NCBI GenBank assembly: GCA_020161405.1
Contig: JAIUOD010000002.1
Span: 124,001-188,000, forward strand
Origin: Pseudomonadota bacterium
GTDB taxonomy: Bacteria > Pseudomonadota > Alphaproteobacteria > Caulobacterales > Aquidulcibacteraceae
DNA: 64,000 nucleotides
Direction: 5' to 3'
This document shows, piece after piece, positions 47,170-55,500 of this stretch. The notes under the pieces are model-generated. The model was not told where the DNA came from. It searched no databases and saw only the letters and a program-made list of their open reading frames with translations. Position 1 is the first letter of the stretch, and the number at the start of each line of letters is the position of its first letter. Made by a program: the position numbers and the translations under genes.

Positions 47170-47657
47170 TATTCGGCTGCCAAATGGGCAAAGCGTTTTG
47201 CCATTTTTTCATAAACACTACGTTTAAAAGGAACCACAAGATTAGGCAAATTTGCCAATTTTTCCCAACGCCAATCATCAAATTCGATTTGCGAATGCCC
47301 ATCAAGGCGGATGTGATTATCTTCGCCCTTAAATTCAAGGGCAAACCAAACTTGTGCCTGACCGCGATAATTATTCAATTTGTTTTTGCGCATTGATTCG
47401 GGAAAATCATAACAAAGCCATTCATCATTACGCTCTAAAATTTCGACATGTTTGGAATGTATGCCGGTTTCTTCGGTAAGTTCGCGTAATGCGGCGTCAA
47501 GAACATCTTCGCCTTTATCTATGCCGCCTTGTGGGGTTTGCCAGCAATAAGAGCCACGAAACCCGCGACGTCTTCCAATCCACGCCTTACGTTCTTGGTT
47601 AAAAACCAAGAGACCGACATTAGGGCGATACAATTTTGGCGGCGGTGGTAAAGACAT
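47169..47657 (-). CDS. rppH: RNA pyrophosphohydrolase RppH
   Basis: Nudix hydrolase that removes pyrophosphate from 5' ends of mRNA and starts its decay. At 162 residues it begins with YRPNVGLLVFN. The Nudix box occupies residues 44-66, with RELTEETG as its catalytic core, and WQTPQGG precedes it as in RppH. The ATG at 47657 is preferred to the TTG two codons earlier. It is the standard partner downstream of the deacetylase gene in alphaproteobacteria. Confidence 0.93.
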   Translation of the reverse strand: MSLPPPPKLYRPNVGLLVFNQERKAWIGRRRGFRGSYCWQTPQGGIDKGEDVLDAALRELTEETGIHSKHVEILERNDEWLCYDFPESMRKNKLNNYRGQAQVWFALEFKGEDNHIRLDGHSQIEFDDWRWEKLANLPNLVVPFKRSVYEKMAKRFAHLAAE

Positions 47658-47729
47658 GCACAAGGTTTAACCCAAATATTTCCAAAGCGCCACACCCCAA
47701 CTGTAAGGCATCTGCGCATTGTTTCAAAA

Positions 47730-49007
47730 TTATGACGTAATTGCGGATGCAGGGGCAAGAATAATCCCACGATTTCTTGCTTCGCTTAGCCATAAGATTA
47801 TTTGATCAATTGTAACCGAATAACCAACGCCAAATCCTAATGCAGCGCCTTTTTGTTTTGCGCTGGCTTCGAGTGCACCTAATTGCGCCTGAATATCGGG
47901 GGCAGATGGGCGAATATCAATACTTCTATCGGCGGCACTTGCACGAACCCCAAGGCTTCTTGCGGTCTGCGCCAATGCAGGCGCAGAGCCATCGGCAATA
48001 AAACCAATTCCACGCGATTTAATATATTTCATAAAATTTTGCGCATTCGCAGAACCCGCAAAACGCCCACCAAGGTAATTTGTAACCGCAAAATAACCTG
48101 TTGTACGCGATAATACATAATCAAGTTTGCGTTGATTTTCGCTCCATTCGCCGCCCGACATAAGGGTTTGTGGCCCTGGATCATTATCGGGATAATCAAA
48201 TGGCTCCATTGGGATTTCAATCATGGTTTCATGCCCTTGGGCGCGTGCTTTATTTATCCATGCTTGAAGATTTTCCGAATTTGGAACGAAACTTAATGTA
48301 ACTTCGGCGGGTAATTGATTTATTGCGCGTTCGGTAATTCGCGCATTAAGGCCAAGGCCGCCAACAATAAGCGCAACTTTTGAACCACTATTATTAAATG
48401 GCCTTCTATAAACATCAAAAGGCGTGCGCCCATCGGATGCGATTGCGGGTAATTGACCATTTGGCCCGTTTGATTGAACCCCTGCAATCGGTGCGGAAAC
48501 TAATGGTGAGCCGCCACCAGGGACATTGCCGCGCACAACTTGAATGCCGCCTTCAATGCTTGCTGCACTATTGCTTTGCCCTGCATTAGTTATGATTTTA
48601 ACTTCGCCGCCATGTTCACCATGTGCCGCGCTTGCCGCTTCTACTGGGCTTGTTACATGTGGGTCGTGGCTTTCTTCTTCGTGGTTTTGCGCGGTTAAAT
48701 CTTGGTCTTTATTCCAAAAGCTCATGCCGCCATCTGGTGTTAGAAGGCCCATTGCACCAAAAAGCCCTTTTGGTAATTCTTCTTTATTTGTGATTTCCGA
48801 AACCGCGCCTTCATGTGGCTTTTCATGTGGTGGAACATATTTTGGTATTGCAATTTCAACCTTTGGGCCAACTTCTGCTTCATTACCTGCAACTTGAATT
48901 GCACCCGCGCCAATCCCTGTTACTGCGCCAACACCCAAAACCCCAAGGCCAAAATGTTTTAAGCCAAGCAAAAGCGGCTTTTGCGTTAAAGAGATAATCG
49001 TTGACAT
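47730..49007 (-). CDS. Divergent polysaccharide deacetylase (YibQ-like)
   Basis: A 425-residue membrane-anchored envelope protein. One N-terminal hydrophobic segment (LLGLKHFGLGVLGVGAVTG) is followed by a long low-complexity periplasmic linker rich in Glu, His and Gly. The C-terminal 220 residues are the DUF610/YibQ domain: VALIVGGLGLNARITERAIN, MIEIPMEPFDYP and GIGFIADGSA. YibQ-type proteins have been tied to peptidoglycan turnover with EnvC and CtpA, which lie directly upstream here. Confidence 0.87.
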   Translation of the reverse strand: MSTIISLTQKPLLLGLKHFGLGVLGVGAVTGIGAGAIQVAGNEAEVGPKVEIAIPKYVPPHEKPHEGAVSEITNKEELPKGLFGAMGLLTPDGGMSFWNKDQDLTAQNHEEESHDPHVTSPVEAASAAHGEHGGEVKIITNAGQSNSAASIEGGIQVVRGNVPGGGSPLVSAPIAGVQSNGPNGQLPAIASDGRTPFDVYRRPFNNSGSKVALIVGGLGLNARITERAINQLPAEVTLSFVPNSENLQAWINKARAQGHETMIEIPMEPFDYPDNDPGPQTLMSGGEWSENQRKLDYVLSRTTGYFAVTNYLGGRFAGSANAQNFMKYIKSRGIGFIADGSAPALAQTARSLGVRASAADRSIDIRPSAPDIQAQLGALEASAKQKGAALGFGVGYSVTIDQIILWLSEARNRGIILAPASAITS

Positions 49008-49022
49008 TAATATTTCCAAAAG

Positions 49023-49055
49023 AAAGGGTCGTAAAACCTGTAATTACGACCCTTT
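49023..49055 (-). terminator. Hairpin between ctpA and the deacetylase gene
   Basis: AAAGGGTCGTAA (49023-49034) pairs perfectly with TTACGACCCTTT (49044-49055), 9-base loop. The following T-run on the minus strand is broken (CTTTCTTTT), so it is probably a leaky terminator or RNA-stabilising hairpin inside the operon. Confidence 0.6.
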
Positions 49056-49082
49056 GTTTGCATTGTTTCGGTTAATGAATTG

Positions 49083-50576
49083 TTATTGTTTTTTATCTTT
49101 CGGCTTGTCAAATGTCACCGGAACAGATGTTCCAACCTTTTTCTCATTTGGTTTTGGTGCGTTTTTTGGTGCTTCTTTATTTGCCATTTGGGTTTTGCCG
49201 AAATCTTTTGGCATGCCTGCGTTTATATATTCATAGGCGCGCTTAAGAACATAATCTTCTTTTTTGTCCCAATTCTCTGGTGGCATGTCATTTGGCATGT
49301 GTGGAATTGCGCGTTTTGCACCTGAATCATTATTCAATGCATTTGGCAAATCTTCTTCAAAGCGGAATTCAAGTTTGCGGCGTTCAATATCTTCATTGGT
49401 AAGTCTGAAATTTGATACTTCAACATCAGGAACAATACCCGCCCCTTGAATAGAGCGACCAGCAGGCGTGTAATAACGCTGTGTGGTTAGTCGAAGCGCA
49501 CCATCTTTTCCATAATTCAATGGAATAACGGTTTGCACAGAGCCTTTACCAAATGAAGTTGTGCCGAAAATGACGGCGCGTTTTCTATCTTGTAATGCGC
49601 CCGCAACAATTTCAGATGCCGATGCAGTACCTTCATTGGTAAGAATTACCAAAGGTACACCCGCCATCATTTGCCCCGGTGTGCCATAGAAACGGTCAAT
49701 ATCTTCAGGGCGACGACCACGTGTTGAAACCACTTCACCCCTATCCATGAATAAATCGGAAACCGCGACCGCCTGCTCAAGTAGGCCACCGCCATTATTG
49801 CGCAAATCAAGGACAATACCTTTAAGATTGCCACCCAATTGTTTTTGAATGTCGGTTAATGCATCCGCCAATTCTTTGGCCGCATTTTCATTCACAAAAG
49901 TTGAAAGGCGAACATAACCAATATTACCCTCGATTTTATGGGTAACAGGGTGAAGTTTGATAATTTCGCGCGTGATTTTAATTTGTTTAGGGTCTTGACC
50001 TTCGTGTACAACAGTGATTTCAACTGTGGTATTTGGCTTGCCCTTCATTTTATCAACCGACTCACTAAGGGTTGAGCCAACGATATTAACCCCATCAATT
50101 GCGATAATTCGATCCCCCGCGACAATGCCCGCGCGCTCCCCCGGGCTTCCTGCCATTGGGGCGATTACTTTTACCGCGCCAGCTTCAGAAGTAACCTCAA
50201 GGCCAAGGCCGCCATATTCGCCCTTGGTTGATTGTTGCATATCTTTCCAATCTTTGGCGGTCATGAAAGATGAATGCGGGTCAAGTGATTGCAACATGCC
50301 GTTAATAGAGGCTTCAATCAATTTATTTTGATCAGGCGGCACAACATAATCAGTGGTTACGCGTGCCAATACATCGGCAAAAATATCAAGCTGTTTTAAA
50401 GTATTATCGCGCGTTGCATCACTTACAGATGCCGAGTTTTGCGATGAATAGGCAATGCCACCACCCAAAAGCGCGCCAAAACTTACTGCGCCCAATAAAG
50501 TTGGCAAAAGCCACCATTTTGACTGCCCTTTATTATTAGCATTATCAGCAGTTTTATTGGTTTCATTTACTTGCAT
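49083..50576 (-). CDS. ctpA: Carboxyl-terminal processing protease CtpA (S41)
   Basis: Periplasmic serine protease that trims envelope proteins such as peptidoglycan hydrolases. The 497-residue protein has an N-terminal membrane anchor (WLLPTLLGAVSFGALLGGG), a PDZ domain (YGGLGLEVTSEAG to GDRIIAIDGV), and the catalytic Ser/Lys pair in NEGTASASEI and TSFGKGSVQ. The tail is Lys/Pro-rich. It starts 20 bases after envC, so the amidase activator, protease and deacetylase are co-expressed. Confidence 0.95.
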   Translation of the reverse strand: MQVNETNKTADNANNKGQSKWWLLPTLLGAVSFGALLGGGIAYSSQNSASVSDATRDNTLKQLDIFADVLARVTTDYVVPPDQNKLIEASINGMLQSLDPHSSFMTAKDWKDMQQSTKGEYGGLGLEVTSEAGAVKVIAPMAGSPGERAGIVAGDRIIAIDGVNIVGSTLSESVDKMKGKPNTTVEITVVHEGQDPKQIKITREIIKLHPVTHKIEGNIGYVRLSTFVNENAAKELADALTDIQKQLGGNLKGIVLDLRNNGGGLLEQAVAVSDLFMDRGEVVSTRGRRPEDIDRFYGTPGQMMAGVPLVILTNEGTASASEIVAGALQDRKRAVIFGTTSFGKGSVQTVIPLNYGKDGALRLTTQRYYTPAGRSIQGAGIVPDVEVSNFRLTNEDIERRKLEFRFEEDLPNALNNDSGAKRAIPHMPNDMPPENWDKKEDYVLKRAYEYINAGMPKDFGKTQMANKEAPKNAPKPNEKKVGTSVPVTFDKPKDKKQ

Positions 50577-50596
50577 TCAAAACTCCCATAAATCCT

Positions 50597-51802
50597 TTAG
50601 CCACCTTTAGATATATTAAGCCATTCGGACGGATTCAATGTATCATTTTCGTGGCGTATTTCCATATATAAATCTGGAACAATGTTTTTATCTTGTGACA
50701 TTTGTCCAATTGGTTCACCTGCCAAGATTTCTTGGCCTGCTTCGACGTAATTTGCACCCATGCCAGCAAGGATAATTCGGTATTTATCGCCGACATTTAT
50801 TATCAAAACCCTGCCATAGGTTCTAAAAGGTGCAGCAAATTCAACTTTACCATCAAAAGGTGCCAAAACTTGGGCCCAAGCACGAGTTCTTATGGTTATT
50901 CCCGTGGCTTTTCCACCTTCTGCAAGATTGTCGCCATATTTTTGAACGATAATACCATTTGATGGTGGCATTAATTTTCCGCGCCAATTGGCAAAGCCAT
51001 GCGCAAAACTTGGTTCATCACTTAAGTTAGATGCCATTTGCGGCAATGCTTGCCCAAGTCTTGCGATTAAATCCCTTAGGTTTGATGCTTTTTGCGCAAT
51101 ATCGGAAATTATTTGGCGCTCAACACCCGATGCCTGGTTTAGTTTTGCAATTAATTCGCGGCGCTGTGCAATAAGTATTGCAGTGGTTTTGCGTGCATTT
51201 TCAAGATTTTCAGTGGCTTGTTTATAATTTGCATTGCCCATTAATAAATCTTGGCGCACTTGGCGCACTTTGCCGATTTCTTGCGAAATCATCGCTGCTT
51301 TTGCATTTAATTGGGGCGCAATAAGACCCATTAAAATTGCAACCCTTGCCGCCTCTGTCGCATTATCGGGCGAAATAGCAAGGGCAGGGGGGCGATCTTT
51401 TTCAACCGCAATAAGGGCAACAATTATTTCTTCTAAAGCATCTTTTCGGGTTTCAAATTGTAATGATGCGGCGCGTTCAATATTGCGCAAATCGACAAGT
51501 TTTTTTTCTGATTGCTCGGCAATTTGTTCGGCTTGGCGTTGTTTATCGGCGGCTTCGATAAGTTTTTGGTTTAAAGCATTTATTTCATTTTGTGCATTAT
51601 TTGCCTGTTTATCAAGGCTTTGGGCGCGGTTTTCGTGGGTTTGACGCTCTTTTTCAAGGCGTTTTAATTCTTCTTCATTTGAATTTTGCGCATAAATTGA
51701 GCCAAAGGGTAAAAAGCTAATCGATAAAATCGGCAATAGCAAAATTGCGCGAATTATTTTTCGCCCCAATTTTTGCATATTATTTTTGCCAATAAAACCC
51801 AT
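50597..51802 (-). CDS. envC: Murein hydrolase activator EnvC-like (M23/LytM domain)
   Basis: Periplasmic activator of cell-separation amidases. The 401-residue product has an N-terminal signal, a long coiled coil (about residues 45-245, Glu/Gln/Lys-rich), and a C-terminal LytM domain beginning near FANWRGKLMPPSNG. The zinc site looks degenerate: only one His of the final motif remains (LYMEIRHE), as in EnvC, which is an activator rather than an enzyme. The ATG at 51802 follows the rlmH stop by one base with AGGG upstream. Confidence 0.88.
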   Translation of the reverse strand: MGFIGKNNMQKLGRKIIRAILLLPILSISFLPFGSIYAQNSNEEELKRLEKERQTHENRAQSLDKQANNAQNEINALNQKLIEAADKQRQAEQIAEQSEKKLVDLRNIERAASLQFETRKDALEEIIVALIAVEKDRPPALAISPDNATEAARVAILMGLIAPQLNAKAAMISQEIGKVRQVRQDLLMGNANYKQATENLENARKTTAILIAQRRELIAKLNQASGVERQIISDIAQKASNLRDLIARLGQALPQMASNLSDEPSFAHGFANWRGKLMPPSNGIIVQKYGDNLAEGGKATGITIRTRAWAQVLAPFDGKVEFAAPFRTYGRVLIINVGDKYRIILAGMGANYVEAGQEILAGEPIGQMSQDKNIVPDLYMEIRHENDTLNPSEWLNISKGG

Positions 51803-51803
51803 A

Positions 51804-52280
51804 TTAATCCCTATGATATGGCGAATTTGCCATAATTGAAACTGCACGATAAATTTGTTCAGAAGCCATAATACGGCATAGTTTATGCGGCCAAGTTAAT
51901 TTTGAGAAAGAAAGTAGGAAATTCCCTTTTTTTCGCATATCTTCATCATGACCATCAGCGCCGCCAATGGCAAATATTATTTCTTTAGTGCCATTTTGCA
52001 TTTGTTTTTCAAACATTGCTGCCAATTGGCGCGAAGATATATTTTGCCCACGTTCATCAAGGACAATTAAAAAACAATCATTATTGATGTTTTCGCGCAA
52101 AAGGTTTGATTCACGCACTTTGACATTATCTTTAGCTTTGATTTCATATTCTTGAAGTTTTACGCCATTAATTCCCAAAGGCCGCCCCGAAACTTCGGCG
52201 CGCTTTAAATAATCAAGTGCCAAAGCCTGTTCTGGTTCTGAATTTCGAAATTTGCCAATTGCGGCAAGCGTAATCTTCAT
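51804..52280 (-). CDS. rlmH: 23S rRNA pseudouridine-1915 N3-methyltransferase RlmH
   Basis: SPOUT-fold methyltransferase that modifies helix 69 of 23S rRNA. The 158-residue protein has the knotted C-terminal half with IFAIGGADGHDEDM (SAM site), SKLTWPHKLCRIMASEQIYR and the terminal YHRD, all invariant in RlmH. It follows rsfS by two bases, the common pairing of two ribosome-related genes. Confidence 0.95.
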   Translation of the reverse strand: MKITLAAIGKFRNSEPEQALALDYLKRAEVSGRPLGINGVKLQEYEIKAKDNVKVRESNLLRENINNDCFLIVLDERGQNISSRQLAAMFEKQMQNGTKEIIFAIGGADGHDEDMRKKGNFLLSFSKLTWPHKLCRIMASEQIYRAVSIMANSPYHRD

Positions 52281-52282
52281 TT

Positions 52283-52696
52283 TTAATTTGATGCCAAATG
52301 TTTGCTTTCACCAAGCCAAATACGCTCTAAAGCATAGAATTCACGTACTTCTGGTTTGAAAAGATGGATGATAATATCACCGGCATCAAGCAAAACCCAA
52401 TCACCATTAGTAATGCCTTCAACCTTAATTTTACCAAGGCCTTCATCTTTTAATTTAGATAAAATATGATCTGCAATTGCAACAACGTGGCGCGCATTAC
52501 GGCCCGATGCAATAATCATAAAATCGGCGATAGAGCTTTTACCCTCTAAATCAATTGCCAAAACATCATCGGCTTGGTCTTCATCAAGTGACTTTAAAAT
52601 AATATCACGTAATTTTGCGCTTAATTCTTTTGACCCGCTATTAACAGGTGTTTTTTTGCGCGGCGCACGCTTTGGCTTTTCTTTTACGACTGACAG
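52283..52696 (-). CDS. rsfS: Ribosomal silencing factor RsfS, probable CTG start
   Basis: RsfS binds ribosomal protein uL14 and blocks subunit joining in starvation. The conserved domain begins upstream of the first usual start codon (TTG at 52561): in-frame codons give ELSAKLRDIILKSLDEDQAD, the normal first helix of RsfS. The frame is open to 52726 but contains no ATG, GTG or other TTG there. A CTG at 52696 lies eight bases after AAAGG and gives 137 residues with a basic N-terminal tail. Product identity is firm (GKSSIADFMIIASGRNARHV); the start is inferred. Confidence 0.8.
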   Translation of the reverse strand: MSVVKEKPKRAPRKKTPVNSGSKELSAKLRDIILKSLDEDQADDVLAIDLEGKSSIADFMIIASGRNARHVVAIADHILSKLKDEGLGKIKVEGITNGDWVLLDAGDIIIHLFKPEVREFYALERIWLGESKHLASN

Positions 52697-52771
52697 AGTA
52701 TTGACCTTTCTTGAAAAATCGCGCCTTTATAACACAAACATCTTATTTTCCATAGGTTGCAATGTGTATAA

Positions 52772-52800
52772 TTGATAAACTTGTGAAAAATTGCTATCCT
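52772..52800 (+). promoter_or_regulatory. hrcA promoter giving a likely leaderless mRNA
   Basis: TTGATA (52772-52777) and TATCCT (52795-52800) are 17 bases apart. Only seven bases separate the -10 box from the ATG at 52808, and no ribosome site is present. Transcription would start at or next to the start codon. Confidence 0.55.
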
Positions 52801-52807
52801 GAACATA

Positions 52808-53890
52808 ATGAAGACTGTTGCAAACGCCAATATTTTAAATGATTTAGACTTTCGCGCCCGCGATATTTTTTCGCGTATCGTTGAGGCCTATATTGAAACA
52901 GGTGAACCTGTTGGCTCGCGTACTTTATCTATGCAGGGTTTGAATTTATCGCCTGCTACTATTCGCAACACTATGAGTGATTTGGCGCATATGGGATTGC
53001 TAGATTCCGCGCATATTTCAGCGGGACGTGCGCCAACACATCAAGGTTTAAGGCTTTTTGTCGATGGCCTTTTAGAGGTTTCACAAATATCACAAGAAGA
53101 TAAGGATGTTATTGATCGGCGCATTCAAAATTCAGATGGCGACATCTCGCAGGCCTTATCCGAAGCCTCAAGCTTTCTATCAGGTATTGCGGGGGGTGCA
53201 GGTTTAGTTACCACACCGGCGGCTGAATCTTCGGTTTCACATGTTGAATTTGTGAATATTGGTGTTGGGCAAATTTTGGTGGTTTTGGTTTTTCAAGATG
53301 GCCGTGTTGAAAATAGATTTATCAATTCGCCTATTGGAATTACGACATCGCAGCTTCAAGAAAGCACGAATTATATAAATCATCATTTGCGTGGGCGCAC
53401 ATTATCGGACAGTTTGAACCAATTAATTGCGCAATTAAAATCTGATGAGCGTGAAATTGATATTATTGCCGCCCGCCTTATCGAAGATGGCCTTGCCCAA
53501 TGGTCGGGCGGTAAATCCATTCTTGAAAAAAAACTGATTGTAAGGGGGCGCGCAAACCTGCTTAATGATGCGGATTTGCGCATTGATTTAGAACGGGTTC
53601 GGGTTTTATTTGACGAATTAGAAAAAAAACGCGACCTTATCCAAGTTTTAGATGCCGCCAAAGCGGGTGAGGCTGTAAAATTATTCATTGGCGCTGAAAA
53701 CCCTTTATTTGCTTTATCAGGTTCGGCATTGATTGCAGCGCCATATATGGATGGGCAAAATCAGGTGATTGGCGCGCTTGGGGTTATTGGCCCGACCCGC
53801 ATTAATTATGCACGTGTGATACCCATTGTGGATTATACCGCAAAAATACTGACAAAGATGGTTGAGAAACGGCAATTAATCACCAAATAG
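52808..53890 (+). CDS. hrcA: Heat-inducible transcription repressor HrcA
   Basis: Repressor of groESL and related genes through the CIRCE operator; its folding depends on GroEL. The 360-residue protein has the N-terminal winged helix (RARDIFSRIVEAYIETGEPV, SRTLSMQGLNLSPATIRNTM), then the dimerisation domain with IGAENPLFALSGSALIAAPY near the end. No CIRCE element lies near this gene, so it does not seem self-regulated by that site. It is followed by grpE after 60 bases. Confidence 0.96.
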   Translation: MKTVANANILNDLDFRARDIFSRIVEAYIETGEPVGSRTLSMQGLNLSPATIRNTMSDLAHMGLLDSAHISAGRAPTHQGLRLFVDGLLEVSQISQEDKDVIDRRIQNSDGDISQALSEASSFLSGIAGGAGLVTTPAAESSVSHVEFVNIGVGQILVVLVFQDGRVENRFINSPIGITTSQLQESTNYINHHLRGRTLSDSLNQLIAQLKSDEREIDIIAARLIEDGLAQWSGGKSILEKKLIVRGRANLLNDADLRIDLERVRVLFDELEKKRDLIQVLDAAKAGEAVKLFIGAENPLFALSGSALIAAPYMDGQNQVIGALGVIGPTRINYARVIPIVDYTAKILTKMVEKRQLITK

Positions 53891-53950
53891 GGGGTGATTT
53901 TTCAATTCCCATAATCTATTTGCGTGAAACTATATTACTTAGGATAAAAA

Positions 53951-54511
53951 ATGTCTGACGAAGAAAATAAAATCGAACAAGAAATCGAACTTGAGCAAGA
54001 AGTTGCAAGTGAAGAAAATGAAGAAGTAAATGTTGAACCTTCTTTGGAAAATGAATTAGCAGCAGCTTTGGCAGAAATTGAAAGCCTAAAAGACCATGCG
54101 CTTCGTGCAATGGCGGATGCCGAAAATACACGCCGCCGTGCTGAGCGTGAAAAACAAGATGCACGTCTTTATGCAATCGATAAATTCGCGCGTGATTTAT
54201 TGCCAATCGCCGATACTTTAGGCCGTGCACTTGGAACAATCACTGAAGAGCAACGCGGTGATGAAGGCTTTAAGGCTTTTGTTGAAGGTATTGAGCTTAC
54301 AGAAAAAGAATTATTCAAAGCTTTTGAAGCGCATGGCGTTAAGAAAATCGGTATTCAGGGCGAAAAATTTGACCCGAACCTTCATCAAGCAGTGGCACAA
54401 ATCCCATCTGCAATTGCTGCGGGCAATATTGCCGAGGTTTTCCAACCTGGCTTTACCCTTCAGGGTCGCGTTTTACGCGCGGCAATGGTTGCGGTGAGTG
54501 CGGGTGATTAA
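53951..54511 (+). CDS. grpE: Nucleotide exchange factor GrpE
   Basis: Releases ADP from DnaK. The 186-residue protein has a Glu-rich disordered start, a long dimerising helix (LKDHALRAMADAENTRRRAE) and the C-terminal beta-wing with GEKFDPNLHQAVAQIPS and VFQPGFTLQGRVLRAAMV. AGGA lies before the ATG. The hrcA-grpE order is common in alphaproteobacteria. dnaK and dnaJ are not in the window. Confidence 0.96.
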   Translation: MSDEENKIEQEIELEQEVASEENEEVNVEPSLENELAAALAEIESLKDHALRAMADAENTRRRAEREKQDARLYAIDKFARDLLPIADTLGRALGTITEEQRGDEGFKAFVEGIELTEKELFKAFEAHGVKKIGIQGEKFDPNLHQAVAQIPSAIAAGNIAEVFQPGFTLQGRVLRAAMVAVSAGD

Positions 54512-54534
54512 AATCCCACCCTCACTTTTTATTG

Positions 54535-54594
54535 AAAATTTGCCATAGCAAATTTTGGCTCTTCGCCTTATCCAAAAAGTCTACAACTTTTTGG
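54535..54594. repeat. Two tandem hairpins with similar 3' flanks downstream of grpE
   Basis: Hairpin 1: AAAATTTGC (54535-54543)/GCAAATTTT (54548-54556). Hairpin 2: CCAAAAAGT (54572-54580)/ACTTTTTGG (54586-54594). Both have 9-bp perfect stems and 4-5-base loops, and each is followed by GGCTC and, one base later, TCGC. Hairpin 1 may terminate grpE. Confidence 0.65.
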
Positions 54595-54631
54595 GGCTCA
54601 TCGCGGTGAAATACTGTGATATTGCGGTTGC

Positions 54632-54700
54632 GGGACAAAAAGCGTGGTTTTTATAAATTATTGGCATTTTTTTAAGGCCTGAAACTGTGTTTCAGGCCTT
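54632..54700 (+). repeat. Palindromic module shared with 28252-28343
   Basis: GGACAA, then the 30-base core 54639-54668 (containing GCGTGGTTTTTA and AATTATTG), then the hairpin AAGGCCTGAAAC (54674-54685)/GTTTCAGGCCTT (54689-54700). The 28-kb copy differs at two core bases and at one stem pair that changes on both sides (C-G here, T-A there). The hairpin is followed by a T-run and overlaps the end of the next gene. Confidence 0.8.
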
Positions 54701-55477
54701 TTTAACAATTTTATTTGCGACATCTTTTACGCTTAAAACCTCAATGCCTGCTTTTTTTATCGCTTCGATTGCCATTTCAAGCATTTCGGGGGTTGAGCCA
54801 TAGGGTGTGCAGTTTTGGGCGATATCGTGAGTGAAGAATATTATCCAGCCATTATTTTTGATGGCTTTTTCAATATTTGTTTGAAGATATTCAGGGGTAA
54901 ATCTTTGGCGCTCTAAAGGTGTTGTGCGCAAATTGGCAAAATCAACTGTGCCATGATTTATTGCGCGTAAAACCCCGCGCGAACTTACAAAGCGTTCAGA
55001 TAATACTTTGCGTGAAACTTTATCAAATTCGCCATAGGGGAAGGCGTGGCTTGCAAATTCGAATGTTTCATCATCCAAAATTTGGCGCATAGTTTCAAGA
55101 TTTTTATCTAAATCAAGAAGGATTTCCATTTCATTTCTGCCGCGCAATCTTGGGTGCGCATAAGTGTGGCAGGCGATTTCATGATTATTTTTATAAAGGT
55201 TGCGTAAATCCTCGGGTTCATATTGTTTAACCCCATCAAATTCACCATTTGCGTGTGAACCTGTCACATAAAATGTGCCAATAAAGCCATTTTTTTCAAG
55301 TAGTTTTGCGCCATTGGTTGCGGCAGTTTTTGGTATATCGTCAAACGAAAAGCTTGCGATTGGCTTATCAAGATTAATTTGCACAGGTTTTATTGGTATG
55401 CGCGCCAAAAGCTGCATTTCAATTCGCGCCAAAATATTTGCGGGCGCACGCTCATGCATTTTAACAAAATCATCCAT
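54692..55477 (-). CDS. NodB-type polysaccharide deacetylase family protein
   Basis: A 261-residue carbohydrate esterase family 4 domain protein. SFSFDD supplies D46-D47 and HTYAHP supplies H104 and H108, the metal-site pattern; SHAFPYGEFD and FFTHDIAQN are later motifs. No signal peptide is seen, so it may act in the cytoplasm or on a nucleotide-linked or membrane-side glycan. The last codons lie in the arm of the palindromic module at 54689-54700. Its substrate is unknown. Confidence 0.85.
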   Translation of the reverse strand: MDDFVKMHERAPANILARIEMQLLARIPIKPVQINLDKPIASFSFDDIPKTAATNGAKLLEKNGFIGTFYVTGSHANGEFDGVKQYEPEDLRNLYKNNHEIACHTYAHPRLRGRNEMEILLDLDKNLETMRQILDDETFEFASHAFPYGEFDKVSRKVLSERFVSSRGVLRAINHGTVDFANLRTTPLERQRFTPEYLQTNIEKAIKNNGWIIFFTHDIAQNCTPYGSTPEMLEMAIEAIKKAGIEVLSVKDVANKIVKKA

Positions 55478-55500
55478 TCGACCATATTAATCGCAAATGG

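Noticed and set aside
52741..53950. CIRCE operator near hrcA or grpE
   Set aside because: No TTAGCACTC-N9-GAGTGCTAA or close variant is visible upstream of either gene.
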